A stretch of DNA of 64,000 bases from Penelope pileata. Its lineage: Eukaryota > Chordata > Aves > Galliformes > Cracidae. The notes beneath the pieces were generated by a model. It was given only the letters and a program-made list of their open reading frames with translations. It made no database searches and was not told where the DNA came from. Shown here one piece after another: positions 27,082 to 39,224 of this stretch; position 1 is the stretch's first letter, and the number at the start of each line of letters is the position of its first letter. The position numbers and the translations under genes are program-made. The DNA lies in the NCBI GenBank assembly GCA_013396635.1, contig WBMW01005527.1, forward strand, positions 2,478,827 through 2,542,826. The letters are read 5' to 3'.

Positions 27082-27349
27082 GTTCTTCATGAAGAAATTG
27101 AGATCCCTGGCTCGAGTATAAAGCTTAGCTACCTGAGCTCTCGTACTGCTGGATATAAATCCTTACTAAAGATCATCATGACTCAGTCACTTGTGCCACT
27201 GAATCTAATCAAAGTTCATTTGATGGTAGCAGTAGAAGGGCATCTATTTCAAAAATCATTTCAGGCATCTCCCAACTTGGCTTATACATTTATCTGGGAC
27301 AAAACAGATGCATATGGTCAGAAGGTTTATGGGTTGTCAGATGCTGTAG
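27082..27349 (+). CDS. TENM2: TENM2 exon: fibronectin-like plug
   Basis: 268 nt, residues 248-337. It encodes VLHEEIEIPG, LSYLSSRTAGYKSLLKI, VPLNLIKVHLMVAVEGHLFQK and AYTFIWDKTDAYGQKVYGLSDAV. The WDKTDAYGQ.V.G stretch resembles an RHS/YD-type repeat at the junction with the plug. The sequence is almost identical to the mammalian TENM2 I remember, with conservative changes only. The acceptor CTATTCAG is good and the donor TAG|GTAAGT is strong. The last base is the first base of a Val codon completed in the next exon. Confidence 0.97.
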
Positions 27350-28507
27350 GTAAGTCAGCAGATACAAGCTCAATAGCTTTCCAAACACTTGCAATTTTTG
27401 GTAAGAAAACTGCAAAGTTTTTCTGTGGGGAAGCAGATATAAACTAAGCAGCTCTTGTCATCCTTGCACATTTTATCTTGGTATTGTGTTTCTGTGATAC
27501 CTTGAGGAGCACATTCAGAGGGTCTAGACTACCACCACGCCTGTGTTTCCTGAGCAGCAGCTGACTTGGAAGCTTAGGTCAGCCAATGGCAAAAACTGGC
27601 CACAGGGACTTAGGTGGAACGTGGTCCATCACTGTGCCTTTATTTTCTTTCAGTTAACAAATGGATCTCATATTTGGCCTGCCTGCTGTTCTTCGATGCG
27701 TTTGGAATCTCATGCATGCTATTATTACAGCCTCTTGTAGTATAGTACATTTGAAATGAAATAGTGTTTTTCTAATGCTGTTCAACCTAGCAGTTCTATA
27801 GCTATTTTCAAGTCCTTTGTTTATAGATTTTGGTTCTAGTGGGTGGGAAAATGGATGCTCATCACAATATTTTTAAGTTTTCATTTTGTGTGAATACCAA
27901 GAATGATTTTGATATAACAGTGCTAAAAATGTGTATTGGAGCTGTGCCAATGTGGAAAGAAAAAATTACTTAAATCTCAGTTCTTTTCCATATTTTTCTA
28001 AAATCTTCTTTGCTACCGCTCCTCTTTCTTACATTATTGCATAGGATATTGCTTTCCTGAGTAATGCTTACAGTGCGTGGGGGTGCTTAAAACATACACA
28101 ATTTTCACTGCTCCCTGGTATATGGTATGTAAAATGAACACCATAAATGCTGTGAACATCCAGCAAATTAAGAATTTGATCTTGTCCTGTTATCTGATAG
28201 GAGAATTTTATTATCTTTTTTTTAATTATATTTCTCACTCTCCTCTCACCAAACCATTCACTTCCCAACGCCAGCTATTCAAAGAAAAGCGATCAGATCC
28301 CTGCAGAGTACGTGTGAATGAAGTCTAAAATTTGTGTCTAGTCAAAGATCTGCATTTAATGTTGTCGATGAAAAGAGGGGAATGTAATCACTTCATCTTT
28401 TTGAGGTTACTGGGGAACTGGAATGATGATCCATCTGAATGTGCCCTGGGCATTTAATTCAGTGTTTGTTCAGCAAGTATATTAGAATTTTTGGGTTTTT
28501 TTTCCAG
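27350..28507 (+). other. TENM2: Intron, 1.2 kb
   Basis: AT-rich intron ending in a long T tract and CCAG just before 28508. Nothing further recognised. Confidence 0.85.
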
Positions 28508-28651
28508 TTTCTGTGGGTTTTGAATATGAGACTTGCCCCAGTCTGATTCTGTGGGAGAAAAGGACAGCACTGCTGCAAGGATTTGAACTAGATCCTTCAA
28601 ATCTAGGAGGATGGTCTTTGGATAAACATCATGTGCTTAATGTCAAGAGTG
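28508..28651 (+). CDS. TENM2: TENM2 exon: plug-to-propeller linker
   Basis: 144 nt, residues 337-385. It encodes VSVGFEYETC, LILWEKRTALLQGFELDPSN and GGWSLDKHHVLNVKSG. This links the plug to the NHL propeller and contains the conserved W.L.KHH.L motif found in all vertebrate teneurins. The acceptor has a run of T before CCAG. The donor G|GTGAGT is followed directly by a repeat of the TTAG tetramer. Phase is 2 in and 1 out. Confidence 0.97.
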
Positions 28652-30202
28652 GTGAGTTAGTTAGTTCTGTGTGTTTTCTGTACTATATGGAGTTTTTTCT
28701 GTGAACATTTCTTATTTACATTATATTTACCCTTTGAAAAATGCAATTTCTTCACTCTTTTTGTTTCATCTTTAGCTTAGTAAAGAATGGGACATTTCAA
28801 TCGTCAGAGAAACTCTGTAGCCTTTCAACAGAACTCCTGCAAAGCATCGCTTTCTGGAAGTCCAAATGTTCATCCTCTCTTTATTCATTTATTTCCCTGT
28901 AGCTACTTTCTGTCTTCCTTCCCTGTTCTTTTGATCTTTACCACATCCATTCCTGGTTCCTTTTGTTTTCCATTCTAATCTGAGGTAGAGTTTAAAAGGA
29001 GTTTGAGTCTGACAAGATACTGATTCCTGTTTGTCTTTTCCTTTTGTCACCTGTTTGGTTTCTTTCCTCACTTCTCTTTAAGTATCCTAAACTGAATATT
29101 CTTAGTCTTCACATTTTATCAGAGACTCTTAAGCTTAGGACGCATTTTGTCTCATTCCTATAAAGTGTTTTCTGCAGTTTTCCTGCTCTTTCTTGCAGGA
29201 ATACTCTGCATTAGCAAACTGCAGAATATATTGTTGCCCAAGAAATCTGAAGTAATGTTCAGAATAGGCAAGCTCAGGCTATCTGAACACACTTGAAGTG
29301 CTGTGCAGCAGATCAAACACTTCTGAGATGGCCATTCAGATAGAGCATGATATTCACCAGTGACAACAGCGATGGCAACTGTCCTAGTCCCTGGGGAGCC
29401 AGTTACTTCACATTAGAATCATACAACTGTATTTCCAAAAGAACATGAGGCTAAATGTTTCTGGCCAGATTTCTACAATCTTTGATGGCATTGAAAATGG
29501 TCATTCTGTCAGAATCCACTCCCTTCTTGGAAGAGGTATCTGCTCTGAGAACAAGTACGTTTAGAAGAGAAAACCCATCTCAAAGGCACTTCTCAAAACC
29601 TAATTCAGGTCCTTACCACTAGCTCCCCTCCCGTCTGTCATTAGCGATCCATAGGAGCCCTTCTAGGAGTTTCATCTGTCTTTCTTTTCATTTTCTGCAC
29701 TATCCTCCTTTCTGTTATCTCCATTTGTGTGAGGTGGAAACTGAGAGGTGGAAAGTGAAAAGTTGGCAAAAATTCCAAACAAAATGTAACACAAAAAAAA
29801 AAAAATATTGATCCAGAGGATCAGAGTGCGCTACTAAGGGATACACCCTCTCTGCTGTTTGGTTCCTCACTTGCCAGTTACTAAGACTGTCTGAACCATT
29901 GTGCCAGCCTAGAGGGACGTGGGACTGCATTTTCTTCCATAATGAAGATGAAAGTACTGTGGGTTTAAGTTCGGATTTGTGTTTGTAGCTGTGCATGTGT
30001 GTGTTTTTTAACAGAGGATCCTCATTACACCTTTATTGTTTTCTCCTGCAAGCCTATTTCACTGTTTTTGCACTGCTGGAGAACCAAGCACTGAAGTCAT
30101 TTCACTGTTTAGTCCTTAACAGCAGCTGCTGAAAGGAGAACTACCTGAAGTCACCTGTAACAAATGACTGTAATAACCACTTCTCCTCCTGTCTGTTATT
30201 AG
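28652..30202 (+). other. TENM2: Intron, 1.6 kb
   Basis: Includes an A-run near 29793-29805. No exon, RNA or transposon recognised. It ends in GTTATTAG. Confidence 0.85.
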
Positions 30203-30452
30203 GTATATTGCACAAAGGCAATGGAGAAAATCAGTTTCTAACTCAGCAGCCAGCTGTGATAACCAGCATTATGGGGAACGGGCGCCGAAGAAGCATATCC
30301 TGTCCTAGCTGCAATGGCCTTGCAGAAGGAAATAAGCTTTTGGCCCCTGTAGCACTGGCAGTGGGAATTGATGGAAGTCTCTTTGTTGGAGATTTCAACT
30401 ACATTCGGCGTATCTTCCCATCCAGGAATGTTACGAGCATACTGGAGCTGAG
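30203..30452 (+). CDS. TENM2: TENM2 exon: first NHL propeller blade
   Basis: 250 nt, residues 385-468. It begins [11 protein letters not shown] and contains [13 protein letters not shown], then the NHL repeat [26 protein letters not shown]. The NHL hallmark is a hydrophobic-P-x-G-hydrophobic-A strand, then DG-L-V-D and a basic turn. This is blade 1 of the six-bladed propeller that helps create the latrophilin-binding and homophilic face. The exon ends TSILEL plus AG, the first two bases of a codon finished either by the microexon (Arg) or by the next constitutive exon (Ser). The donor AG|GTAAGG is strong. Confidence 0.97.
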
Positions 30453-33391
30453 GTAAGGTGTTAGTCTTAGGACTTCTTCAATTCCGTAACCTGTGCTTAA
30501 ATCAGCCTTTACCATTATTTTTATAATTTCGTAAAACATTGTCACTGTCAACCTATTTAAATTCCAGTGGAGAAATGGGGCACAGAAATGCAGAGTTCAA
30601 AGTCTGTAGCTAATCAGAGCTATGAATATAGAGAAGGACTGAAGCGTATAAACAAACCAAAAAATAACAGTACACACCATCTTATTCTCTCCTGGTGGTG
30701 ATCATTTGATATAATCTCCCTTCATTAGTATACATCATTTAGTTTTATTTGAAAAAAACAGAATTAACTGCCCTGAGGTATTGAGCCACAGTGATAAATA
30801 AAGAGTTATCAGTCTTAGGAGATTAGAAGGGAGGTTTTCATACCAACAATTTTGAGAGCCGCTGTCCCACTTCTTTCCCCTTCTTGCGAGTTTATTTCTG
30901 CAGGTTGGCAAGTGCAGTAAAATTGACATACAGAATCACTTTGCATCATCAGAATTCTTTCTAAGATCATGTCTCTATTTCCCCCCAAACATTAAGATTT
31001 TGTCACCTATTAGGGAGGGCATGAGTGTAGAGTGTACCACTTCACCCATCTCTGTTTCATCTCCTTTTTTCATTCCTTTAGGAGAGGGAAGAGCTATTGC
31101 TTCACACCATAACTCATGTAACTGTTTTTTATTGTTGCTACACTATTGAATATTTGACAGGAAAAAAATAAAAAGTGGGCTTTGGCTGTTTTCTGATACT
31201 TCTGCAGCCCACTCATGCAATAGCATTAGTGCTCTTGTAAATTGGATATAGCTGCAAAGCACATTGATTCAATTTAGGTCATTAGCCTTTTCTTCTTTAT
31301 GTAATATGACCAATAACCAATTCCTTTTCTTCTACTGTACTTTTATTTTTAATTAGTGGGGAAAAATGCAAAATTAAAGAACTCTTAAGGAATAGGAGAC
31401 TAGCTCTACTTCACACCTCTCTCCCATTCATGTCATTCTGTTGATGTCACTGTTGTGAATTCTGATTTATATAAGATAAAGGAGATCAAGCTTGGGCCGA
31501 TTCTACTCTGAGATCACTCTCTGACACCTGCCTATACACTATCAGGCTGCTGTACTACCCAGAGGTTTAAAAAAATGTCAGCAGTCATAGCTCATCCAGT
31601 GCTTTCTGTTGGCAGCTGAGGATAGACCACAGAGGTAGCTGGTATGGCTACATGACCCGCTACAAACATTTATATCAGCATATGCTGTAGTTCTGCATTA
31701 CATAGATGATGCTGATGTTTGGTTTTTTCAACTAGTTCAGTTCTGTCTAGCTTTCTAGTAGACTACAGCTTTATAGGTGAAGAGAAACATTTTCAAACTA
31801 GCATAGTTAATATAAGGCATTTATATCCATCTCACTTCCAAATGTCAGTCACTGGCAAAGTCTCTTAGCACATCAGATACTTGAAAATGTTATCTCTGGG
31901 TTTACGACATTACTAGTCTGAGAACTTTGCTTTCTGTCTATGCAAGAGGCAACTCAGACTTTTCAGGATGTGTGAGGGAAAATGGGAAAGGACATCAATA
32001 AAGATTAAGAAGCCTATCTTCCATTTCTGCTTTTGTCCATTTTCTCTTTCCTTTTATGAAAGTCTGTTTTCCATAGTGTAGTTTCTTTAGCTTCTGCTAC
32101 AACTGTTAGCAATGAACAATGAAGCCATTGTGTTTTGAGTACTGTTTGACAGCTGCAAATGACACCCAGGTTTTTAGGATTTGCAATGATCTTTTTACCC
32201 CTTGCTCTCTAAAGGGGATTAGGTAGGGCCCGATTACAGCAATCACTTTTAGAAGTAGTTGTGATTCAGTGGTCACTTCAAAATCTGTATGACTTAAATG
32301 GCCTAAATCTCCAAACTCTTAACCATTTAAGTATAAAACAGACCGAGTCTTCAGCAAGTATCAAATAGCTCAAATAACATGCAAATATTGTTTCCATAGC
32401 TGTTACAAACAATGTATATCACTTTGTTTAGATTTCACAATGGCTAGTATTTTGGTTTTACATAGGACAGTATAAATCTTGAGCAGCTTTGTAAGTCAGA
32501 ATAGGCCAGTGTGCTTATTTCCTTTGCACCATCCTTTATGAAGGTACCTGATCTGAGTGGCCAATGGGAGTTTTGACTCGAGTGCTGCATGTCACAGTCA
32601 ATGTTGGTATTGCAAGTTTGGGACTGTGCATTGAGTGCTGCAGATCAGGAGCCATGCACCTCGTTGTTTTATTCAATGTAAAAGGAAATGATAAACACAG
32701 TGAAGCACTATGGTGTGGAGAATATATTAATTTACTTCAGGGAAGCAGAGGACACTTTTCTTTTGGCTCACATCTAGGCATCAATTAATGCTACGTATCT
32801 CCCATTGTACAGCATCTTAATGCTCACTTAAAAGATTTTTTTAACCTAAGATTTGCTTTAATTGACTTAAATAGAATCTAGATAAAATGCTACCCAGTCG
32901 CATCCAAACTTGCCTTAAGCACTTATTTTAGAGTCTAGGGGAGAAGAAAATAAACAGTGTAATAGAAATTTGTTTAGAAACCGCCTGTTGGAAAATGATT
33001 TCAGTTAAAGAAGTTGCCTCTAGCTGGCTGAGAATATCCTAATACCAGTGCTTCCCCAATCCCACTTCTGTATTCAGAAAATTGCTAGTTTCTCTCCCTC
33101 CTAGCCCACAAGCTGCATATATTTCCATGTGAAAAGTCTTCCAATGGTCCAGAAAGCTTTCTGCAGGATAAGTGGGGATGGGGGAAGAGGGAAGGGGGAT
33201 CATACTAGGAAGCTAGCTTGCAAGTGGATCACTCCATCGTTCTTCATCCATAAACCAAGCTAAGGCTAGTGCTGAAAAGAGATATCTTCTCCTATGTCTT
33301 TTTGTAAAATAAAACAAATACTATGTTTGCTTTACCATCTATTCTTCAGCTAACTGTTTGTTCTTTTTCCTTCTGTTCCCCTTCTATAAAG
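30453..33391 (+). other. TENM2: Intron, 2.9 kb, before the microexon
   Basis: AT-rich. A long pyrimidine tract runs about 33361-33385, typical of microexons that need a strong upstream splicing enhancer, followed by the acceptor ATAAAG. Nothing else recognised. Confidence 0.85.
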
Positions 33392-33412
33392 AAATAAAGA
33401 GTTTAAACATAG
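33392..33412 (+). CDS. TENM2: TENM2 21-nt microexon in the NHL propeller (splice site B)
   Basis: 21 nt between an AAAG acceptor and a GTAAGA donor, encoding (R)NKEFKH(S). Its phase (1 base in, 2 bases out) fits both neighbours exactly. Inclusion reads ..ILELRNKEFKHSNNPAHK and skipping reads ..ILELSNNPAHK, so the frame is kept either way. It lies between blades 1 and 2 of the propeller. Established work on TENM2 and TENM3 shows that a 7-residue insert at this place switches latrophilin and homophilic binding and so the type of synapse induced. It is too short for ORF prediction and was found by phase and sequence. Inclusion in this species is inferred, not shown. Confidence 0.93.
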
Positions 33413-36400
33413 GTAAGACACGAGCTCTTTCCCATATAATTCGATATGGTTTGTTTGCTTCATTGTGTTTGCTTTTTGTGTTGTGCTTCTTGTGTAATGT
33501 TATGTTCTTCATGTACCATATATAGAAACATTTTATGTGCTAATTGTGTGTAATGAATATGATAAGCGTTAGCAATTACGAAATGTAGTCAAAAAGCAAC
33601 GAAATAAGTTGTGACAGTAATTAGAAACTTCTAGTAGAATGCAAGTATAATGAACCCCACGCTAACTTCTATATAAACATTTCTCCCTGCTGTCTGTAAT
33701 TGGTCTACATGGTTGAGGCAAACTACAACAGCAATTTTACAAATGCCAGAAAGGTTCACAAAAGCACTGGAAATGGGTCAAAAACACATTTTCTGATCAT
33801 TAGTCATTTTCAGAAAACTCTGTCCTTTTTTGTCAGTTAGTTTCTGTTTTCTTTCATTGAATTCATTCGGCAGCTGGCTATGTGTAACCACTAGGTGGAA
33901 TCGCTGTAGGATTCGTAAGGGAGATGTAACCTCTCTGGAAGTGAGGAGAAAAGATTTTTCCTTTTGCCTCACCTGAGCACAAGGCTTTCTGGATGGGAGC
34001 AGCATAGGAAGTACTTGTACTTTCTTCCATGCCATGCCTTCACCCTGCAGCATATCAAGGGCAAGAGCAAGAAAAGCTGTTGTAAACTCTTCCACCCTGT
34101 TCTGCCAATGACCTCTTTAAAGCTATGCTTTGGTATCCCTCCATTTCTGCTCCATGAGTTAGATATGAGGGATAGCCCAGGCTAAGCAATGTAATTTCCT
34201 GTTGACAATGTATTTTGGGTATATGGAGTGTAACTCCACTGAATTTTTTTATCTTGATGAATTCATTCACAATTTGCTAATGGTTGTTGGCAATGCTGGA
34301 GGCTTCTCATTTGCAACTATAAGCTTAGTTAATTTTTCAGGTGCTTAAAGATTTGCTCTGGGCAGCTTCTCTTTTTCGGTTATATTTCAAGAAAAGCTGT
34401 TGTAACAAAGCTGATGCATGTACAAGAAGAACAGCAGCCACAAGCTGGTGCTTGCTATCAGGCACCAGGCTTCCCAGGAGACCAGAGTGAGGCTGCAGAT
34501 GGTAACTGCTGTGCACATCAGGGAGGGCTGGAGGAAGAGAGGCCTCTGAGCAATATCAGATGTTATGGAAAATCTTTTAAAGTAAGGTATATTCCTTCAT
34601 TTTGTGTAATTCAATATAAGATTACAATGGCACTGAGAAAAGAGAGGCAAAAGATCTTTAGTGCCAGTTTGAGAACTATTTACTGTTCATCTAGAAAATA
34701 CATCCCTGTTTGAGGTAATAATTTCTTCAGGTTTTTTTTGAGGCAGTGGATGCATGTTGCCTTCCACCAGTTGTCCCGTGCCAAAGTTGCCCAATTATTT
34801 TTTGTGGAGAGTCTCCCACTGCCTGTTCCCCTACCAAGCTCAGGAGCAGGAGTGAACAGGGCAGGTCAATAGCTGCAGCGAGCTGCTCCCCTCATCTGGA
34901 ACAAAAGCTAACAGCCCTCACCCTGGCAAAACCACTCTGAGGGAGATGCCAGTGGAGAAACACAGGGTGAGCTCCATGGACACAGCAGTGCCTGCACGAG
35001 AGAAGAGGGAGATGAGCCCATGTTCTGCCATTGTTCTTGACGCTGATTTGTACCCTGTTCCGTGTTGGTAACAGCGGGGCATGCCTAAGGCTGGCTGTGG
35101 GCAGAAGGGAGGCAGGGGCATGCTCACTTGGGAAGGCAGGCACAGGCTGGAAAATCTCACCTTTCCAGCAGCTCACGGGGCTGCTGCTCTGTGCCACGCT
35201 GTGCTGGAGCTGCAGCAGACACAGACCAGCTCCCACAGGCTCTGCTCAGAGCAGCCCAGAGCACGGGAGTGCCCTGCCCTAGGCAGCCAGCAGATGGACA
35301 TGCGTGTCTCCAGCCTGTGCCTGCCTTGGCTCTTCCCATTCCCCCAAGCTGGGGGACACGTTCTAGAAGAGCAAGGCACAAAGCACTGAGGACAGCAACA
35401 CAGCAAGCCTGCAGCAGCAGCATGTAGGTGTTGGCTGTTCTGCTGCTGATGCAAAGCCTTCAGTTAGATTTGAGTGTATTTGCAAAGTATGACAGAGCAC
35501 TAGTGTCAGAGTAAAGTTTGTTCCTAAGTGTTAAGGGAAAATATGATGGAAGTAGAGGGAGCAGAATTTCAAAGCAGTGAGTAATCTGCAGTTGTTTGTA
35601 TGGCTCAGATACTTGAGAGACTGAAGAAGTAAGTGGAAAAAAATATTTTTCTATGTGGCAAAGTTTAAGCTTTGTTTTGGAGGGATGAGAAGTGTGATAA
35701 AAGTATAGTGAAGAGGTGCAGATTGCTGCTTAATATAAGGACAGGAACTTGGAAAACAAAGAGATCCTGCTCTAATTTCAAGCATGTCACTAGTCTCCCT
35801 GTATAACCTTGTCTACACCACTTAACCTCTCTGTGCCTCAGTTTCCTCCTCTGTAAAATGGGTATAATACCCATCTTTATAAAGTACCTTGCGATTCATG
35901 CATGAAATAAAACTGCCAAGTATTTTTTTTTGTTTATTGTATTTTTTCATCTCTAATTTCTACACTCCTAGACTTCAGCAGATGGTTTTTCCTCTGCCTA
36001 TTCAAGTTTGATCAAACCAATCTCCTTCCTACTTTCTATGGTTTTAGAATAAATTGCTATTAACCTAAAATCATGACATGCCAAAGACTGGCATAGAGGA
36101 AGATAAGTGTAAAAAGTGATATTTTTGGGCCTCCTCATTCCTCCAAATCTGCTCATGACCGTATAAACGCAGTTGTCTTTGTGCTAGCGATAATCCATCT
36201 GCCAGAAGTGCCCTTATTATACTTTCAGCAAATCTGGTCAAGGAATGGCTAATGTCCATCATAACTTATCTCTGTGTATCCTCACTCTTGGAGATGGGCA
36301 CTTTTGCCACTTGAAACTAGGAGTGTGGATATTTGGAGGCAAATCTCTCTGGTTACTGGTAAGTAACCTTCATTATTTTTCTTCCTGCCTTCATTTGTCT

Positions 36401-37329
36401 TCTATGTTTTGAAACCACCATTGACCTTATTTATGCTCACCCATAGGCACCAAAGGCTGGAAAATTCAGATCATGCTTAAAATCCAACTAAATTGAGTTA
36501 AACTAGCCAGGCAAGATTTTGAAAATATTTCTGCACTGCAGTTCTGTGTGTGTGAATGTATATATATCGCTAAGATTGACATTTCTCAATTTGCAGATGA
36601 TTTGCTAAAGTAGTTCCAAAATGTGACAAGCTGTCAAAAAACATATATTTCATATGAGAAGTAGCTTTCCGTATGAGCACCTGTTCTAATCTCAAACTGA
36701 GGACCAGTTTGTCAGTAACAGAAGGTTTGGAGTTAAAGTCAGACACTTGGGTCTCTCTGGTTTTAGTTATATAACCAACCTCATCTACTGTAAATTAGAT
36801 TCTTGATAAGAATGAATGAGAATGACTTTGCTTTAGGAATAAATTTGTTATGCTTTGCCTTCTATTTATGCAAGACCTCACAAATCTTGTGGCATAATAT
36901 AAGTAACTCAGAAGCTGATTTTTTGATCTTATTCCTATGACTTCTCCTTTGAAGGGGAGTTTAAAGAAAGGGGGAAAATGTGGTGTCAACAGGTAGATAT
37001 ATGCCAAAGAGAATTGAACTTGAAGCGCATCTGAAGGGCTAAAGAGATGAAGAAGAAAGTCCACTGTGAGGTTTTGGCTTATTGGGCTCTGTTATGCAAT
37101 GTTTAGTGTAGCAGGGGAATGAGATTTGGAATGACAGTCCTGAAACACTGACCAGTCCCTAATCAACTGAAATCCTCACGTAGAAGCTCCTCAGACCCCA
37201 CCTCTGTATGAAGGTGTCAGACTTTCTTTCCAGATCTCGGTGTGTCTGATGAGTATCTAAGCTCTGGAAGCCTGTGAAGTTTTTAGACTGCTCAGCTCTT
37301 TTTGTTTTATGCTTCCTTTTTCTCTAAAG
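33413..37329 (+). other. TENM2: Intron, 3.9 kb, after the microexon
   Basis: Contains a GC-rich, CpG-poor block at about 34740-35430 with many overlapping short ORFs but no recognisable protein, and a MIR/CORE-SINE-like segment at about 35811-35925. It ends in TCTCTAAAG. Confidence 0.8.
35811..35925 (+). mobile_element. MIR-like (CORE-SINE) fragment
   Basis: The stretch from CACTTAACCTCTCTGTGCCT at about 35818 through CAGTTTCCTCCTCTGTAAAA to GGGTATAATA near 35869 matches the central part of the MIR SINE consensus as I remember it, with about three mismatches in roughly 50 bases. A weaker MIR-like tail (TAAAGTACCTTGCG) follows. MIR and CORE-SINEs are ancient amniote retroposons, present but usually badly decayed in birds. 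Similarity is clear by eye; exact boundaries are uncertain. Confidence 0.75.
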
Positions 37330-37562
37330 CAACAATCCTGCTCATAAATACTATCTGGCCGTGGACCCAGTTTCGGGCTCGCTGTATGTATCAGACACCA
37401 ACAGCCGACGGATATACAAAGTCAAATCCCTCACTGGCATGAAGGACCTCGCTGGTAATTCTGAAGTGGTAGCAGGGACTGGAGAGCAATGCCTGCCCTT
37501 TGACGAAGCCAGATGTGGAGATGGAGGGAAAGCAGTGGACGCAACCCTAATGAGCCCTCGAG
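37330..37562 (+). CDS. TENM2: TENM2 exon: second NHL blade
   Basis: 233 nt, residues 475-553. It encodes NNPAHKYYLAVDPVSGSLYV, SDTNSRRIYKVKSL (an NHL repeat with the basic turn SRRIY), then EVVAGTGEQCLPFDEA and RCGDGGKAVDATLMSPRG, the loop that starts blade 3. The first base completes Ser when joined to either the microexon or the exon at 30203. Phase is 1 in and 1 out. The acceptor CTCTAAAG has a modest pyrimidine tract and the donor is G|GTAAAG. Confidence 0.97.
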
Positions 37563-38577
37563 GTAAAGTAGTAAAAAAAAGCCAGAGAGAATGACTGTGT
37601 GAGGCTAGACTGGATGTGGAAATAATTATCTGGCAATTAAATCACTACTTGCTTGGTAATTTTTATTCCGAGCTTTAATTACAGTGGATTGGCAAGTGTT
37701 CGTGCTTTGTTTAGTTAAGCAAACTTTATTACCCCAACACTGAATGCTGCAAAAGGAGAACAGAACACAAATTAGCAGGGTACCACTTACTCCAAGAAGC
37801 AAACATGTAAACTGGAAAACAAATTACTGCTTGAGATATGGTGTTCTGGGGAGAAAAACTGCTCACTGTTGCTGGCATTTTTTCTCAGCTTTTACGTCAG
37901 CTTTTGAGTTTCTGAGTTTTAGCAAACAGTTTTTAAAATGATGTAGAGATTTGGAGATATATTACTTTTTAAGATTTTTTTTTCCATGAAGTTTCAACTT
38001 AACTGTAAGCATGAATTAATCAAGTGCATTGCCAGGTGTTTCAAACACATTTGTAGTTTTCTTACAATGGTTGAAGGTAACTAGATGATAGTAAAAGTGA
38101 ATAAAAATGAGAGGTCCTGTCCCTTTGAATAGGTAATCATTTCAGTTCATATATTCAAAGTATGTTAATGGGACAGGACACCTTGCATGTTTTCAGTTAA
38201 GCCTCTACATAGAAGCTGAGAAGATAAAGCTGTATCTTCTCTCCGTGGACAGTAGGATGAGTATTGCAACCAAATGAATGCAAAATTTTTAGATGAGTAT
38301 TTCATCTTCAGACTGAGAACTGGGCAAAGCAGTGCACAAAATTAAAGCAGGAAAGTCGAGTGAGAATGAGCCTGCCCTCCTTCATGGCAAGCAGCATCGT
38401 TCTGTTCCTCCAAGAGTTCACCCTGTCATTTTCTGTGCCTTTCCTCCTTGAGGATTTACATTTGGGAGACAGGAAAAGTAAACAAACATGGCTATCTTGT
38501 AAACTCATTAATGATTAATCCTACCTTGAAGCTGGGAGCTCCACTGCTTCACTGATGCCTGGTTTTCATACCTGCAG
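37563..38577 (+). other. TENM2: Intron, 1.0 kb
   Basis: Short AT-rich intron ending in CCTGCAG. Nothing further recognised. Confidence 0.85.
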
Positions 38578-38732
38578 GAATTGCAGTGGATAAGTATGGA
38601 CTCATGTATTTTGTTGATGCCACTATGATTCGAAAAGTGGATCAGAATGGGATTATATCAACTTTGTTGGGCTCCAATGACCTAACTGCTGTTCGACCTC
38701 TGAGCTGTGATTCCAGCATGGATGTCAGCCAG
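38578..38732 (+). CDS. TENM2: TENM2 exon: third NHL blade
   Basis: 155 nt, residues 553-604. It encodes IAVDKYGLMYFVDATMIRKV and NGIISTLLGSNDL, an NHL repeat in which the usual DG turn is DKYG. It ends LSCDSSMDVSQ at a codon boundary. The acceptor CCTGCAG is strong. The donor CAG|GTAGAC is weak at +4 to +6. If the donor is missed, reading runs on into the intron for about 11 codons to a TAG at 38766. Confidence 0.97.
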
Positions 38733-39224
38733 GTAGACTCTTACACGTTTTTTCCTTCTCAGCCTTAGAAGTGATGGGCAACTATTATGGATGACTGTCT
38801 GGCCACTTAAGAAATACATTATGCATCAGAAGATGATAGCATGTTTGATTCATTACTGAGATGAGCGAACCATACTTTTACTGTGGTTAACACAGGTTAT
38901 TTATGCAACTATAGAGAAATAAGGTTGAGATAATGGAAGTTATTGTTGTAATTGCCTGTTTTTCTGTAATTATTGTAGAGCTTCTACAACGTAGCATTCA
39001 TTCTTTGCACCGAAACACAATTAGCCAAAGTTACCATTGCACATTGCGTTAATATTTCCGGAAAAGAAAATAATTGTTTGAAATAGTTGCAGTTCATGAC
39101 TTAGTTTCGTGATTTACGCTGATAAACCCCTCACTAATTTGCTGTTGTTACACATGGAATTTAAAACACTAGAAGTGTACTTTTCAGTTATGAGTTTTAC
39201 AGTAATAATTTGTGCAACTCATAG
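38733..39224 (+). other. TENM2: Intron, 0.5 kb
   Basis: The smallest intron in the window. It ends in CATAG with only a weak pyrimidine tract. Nothing further recognised. Confidence 0.85.
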
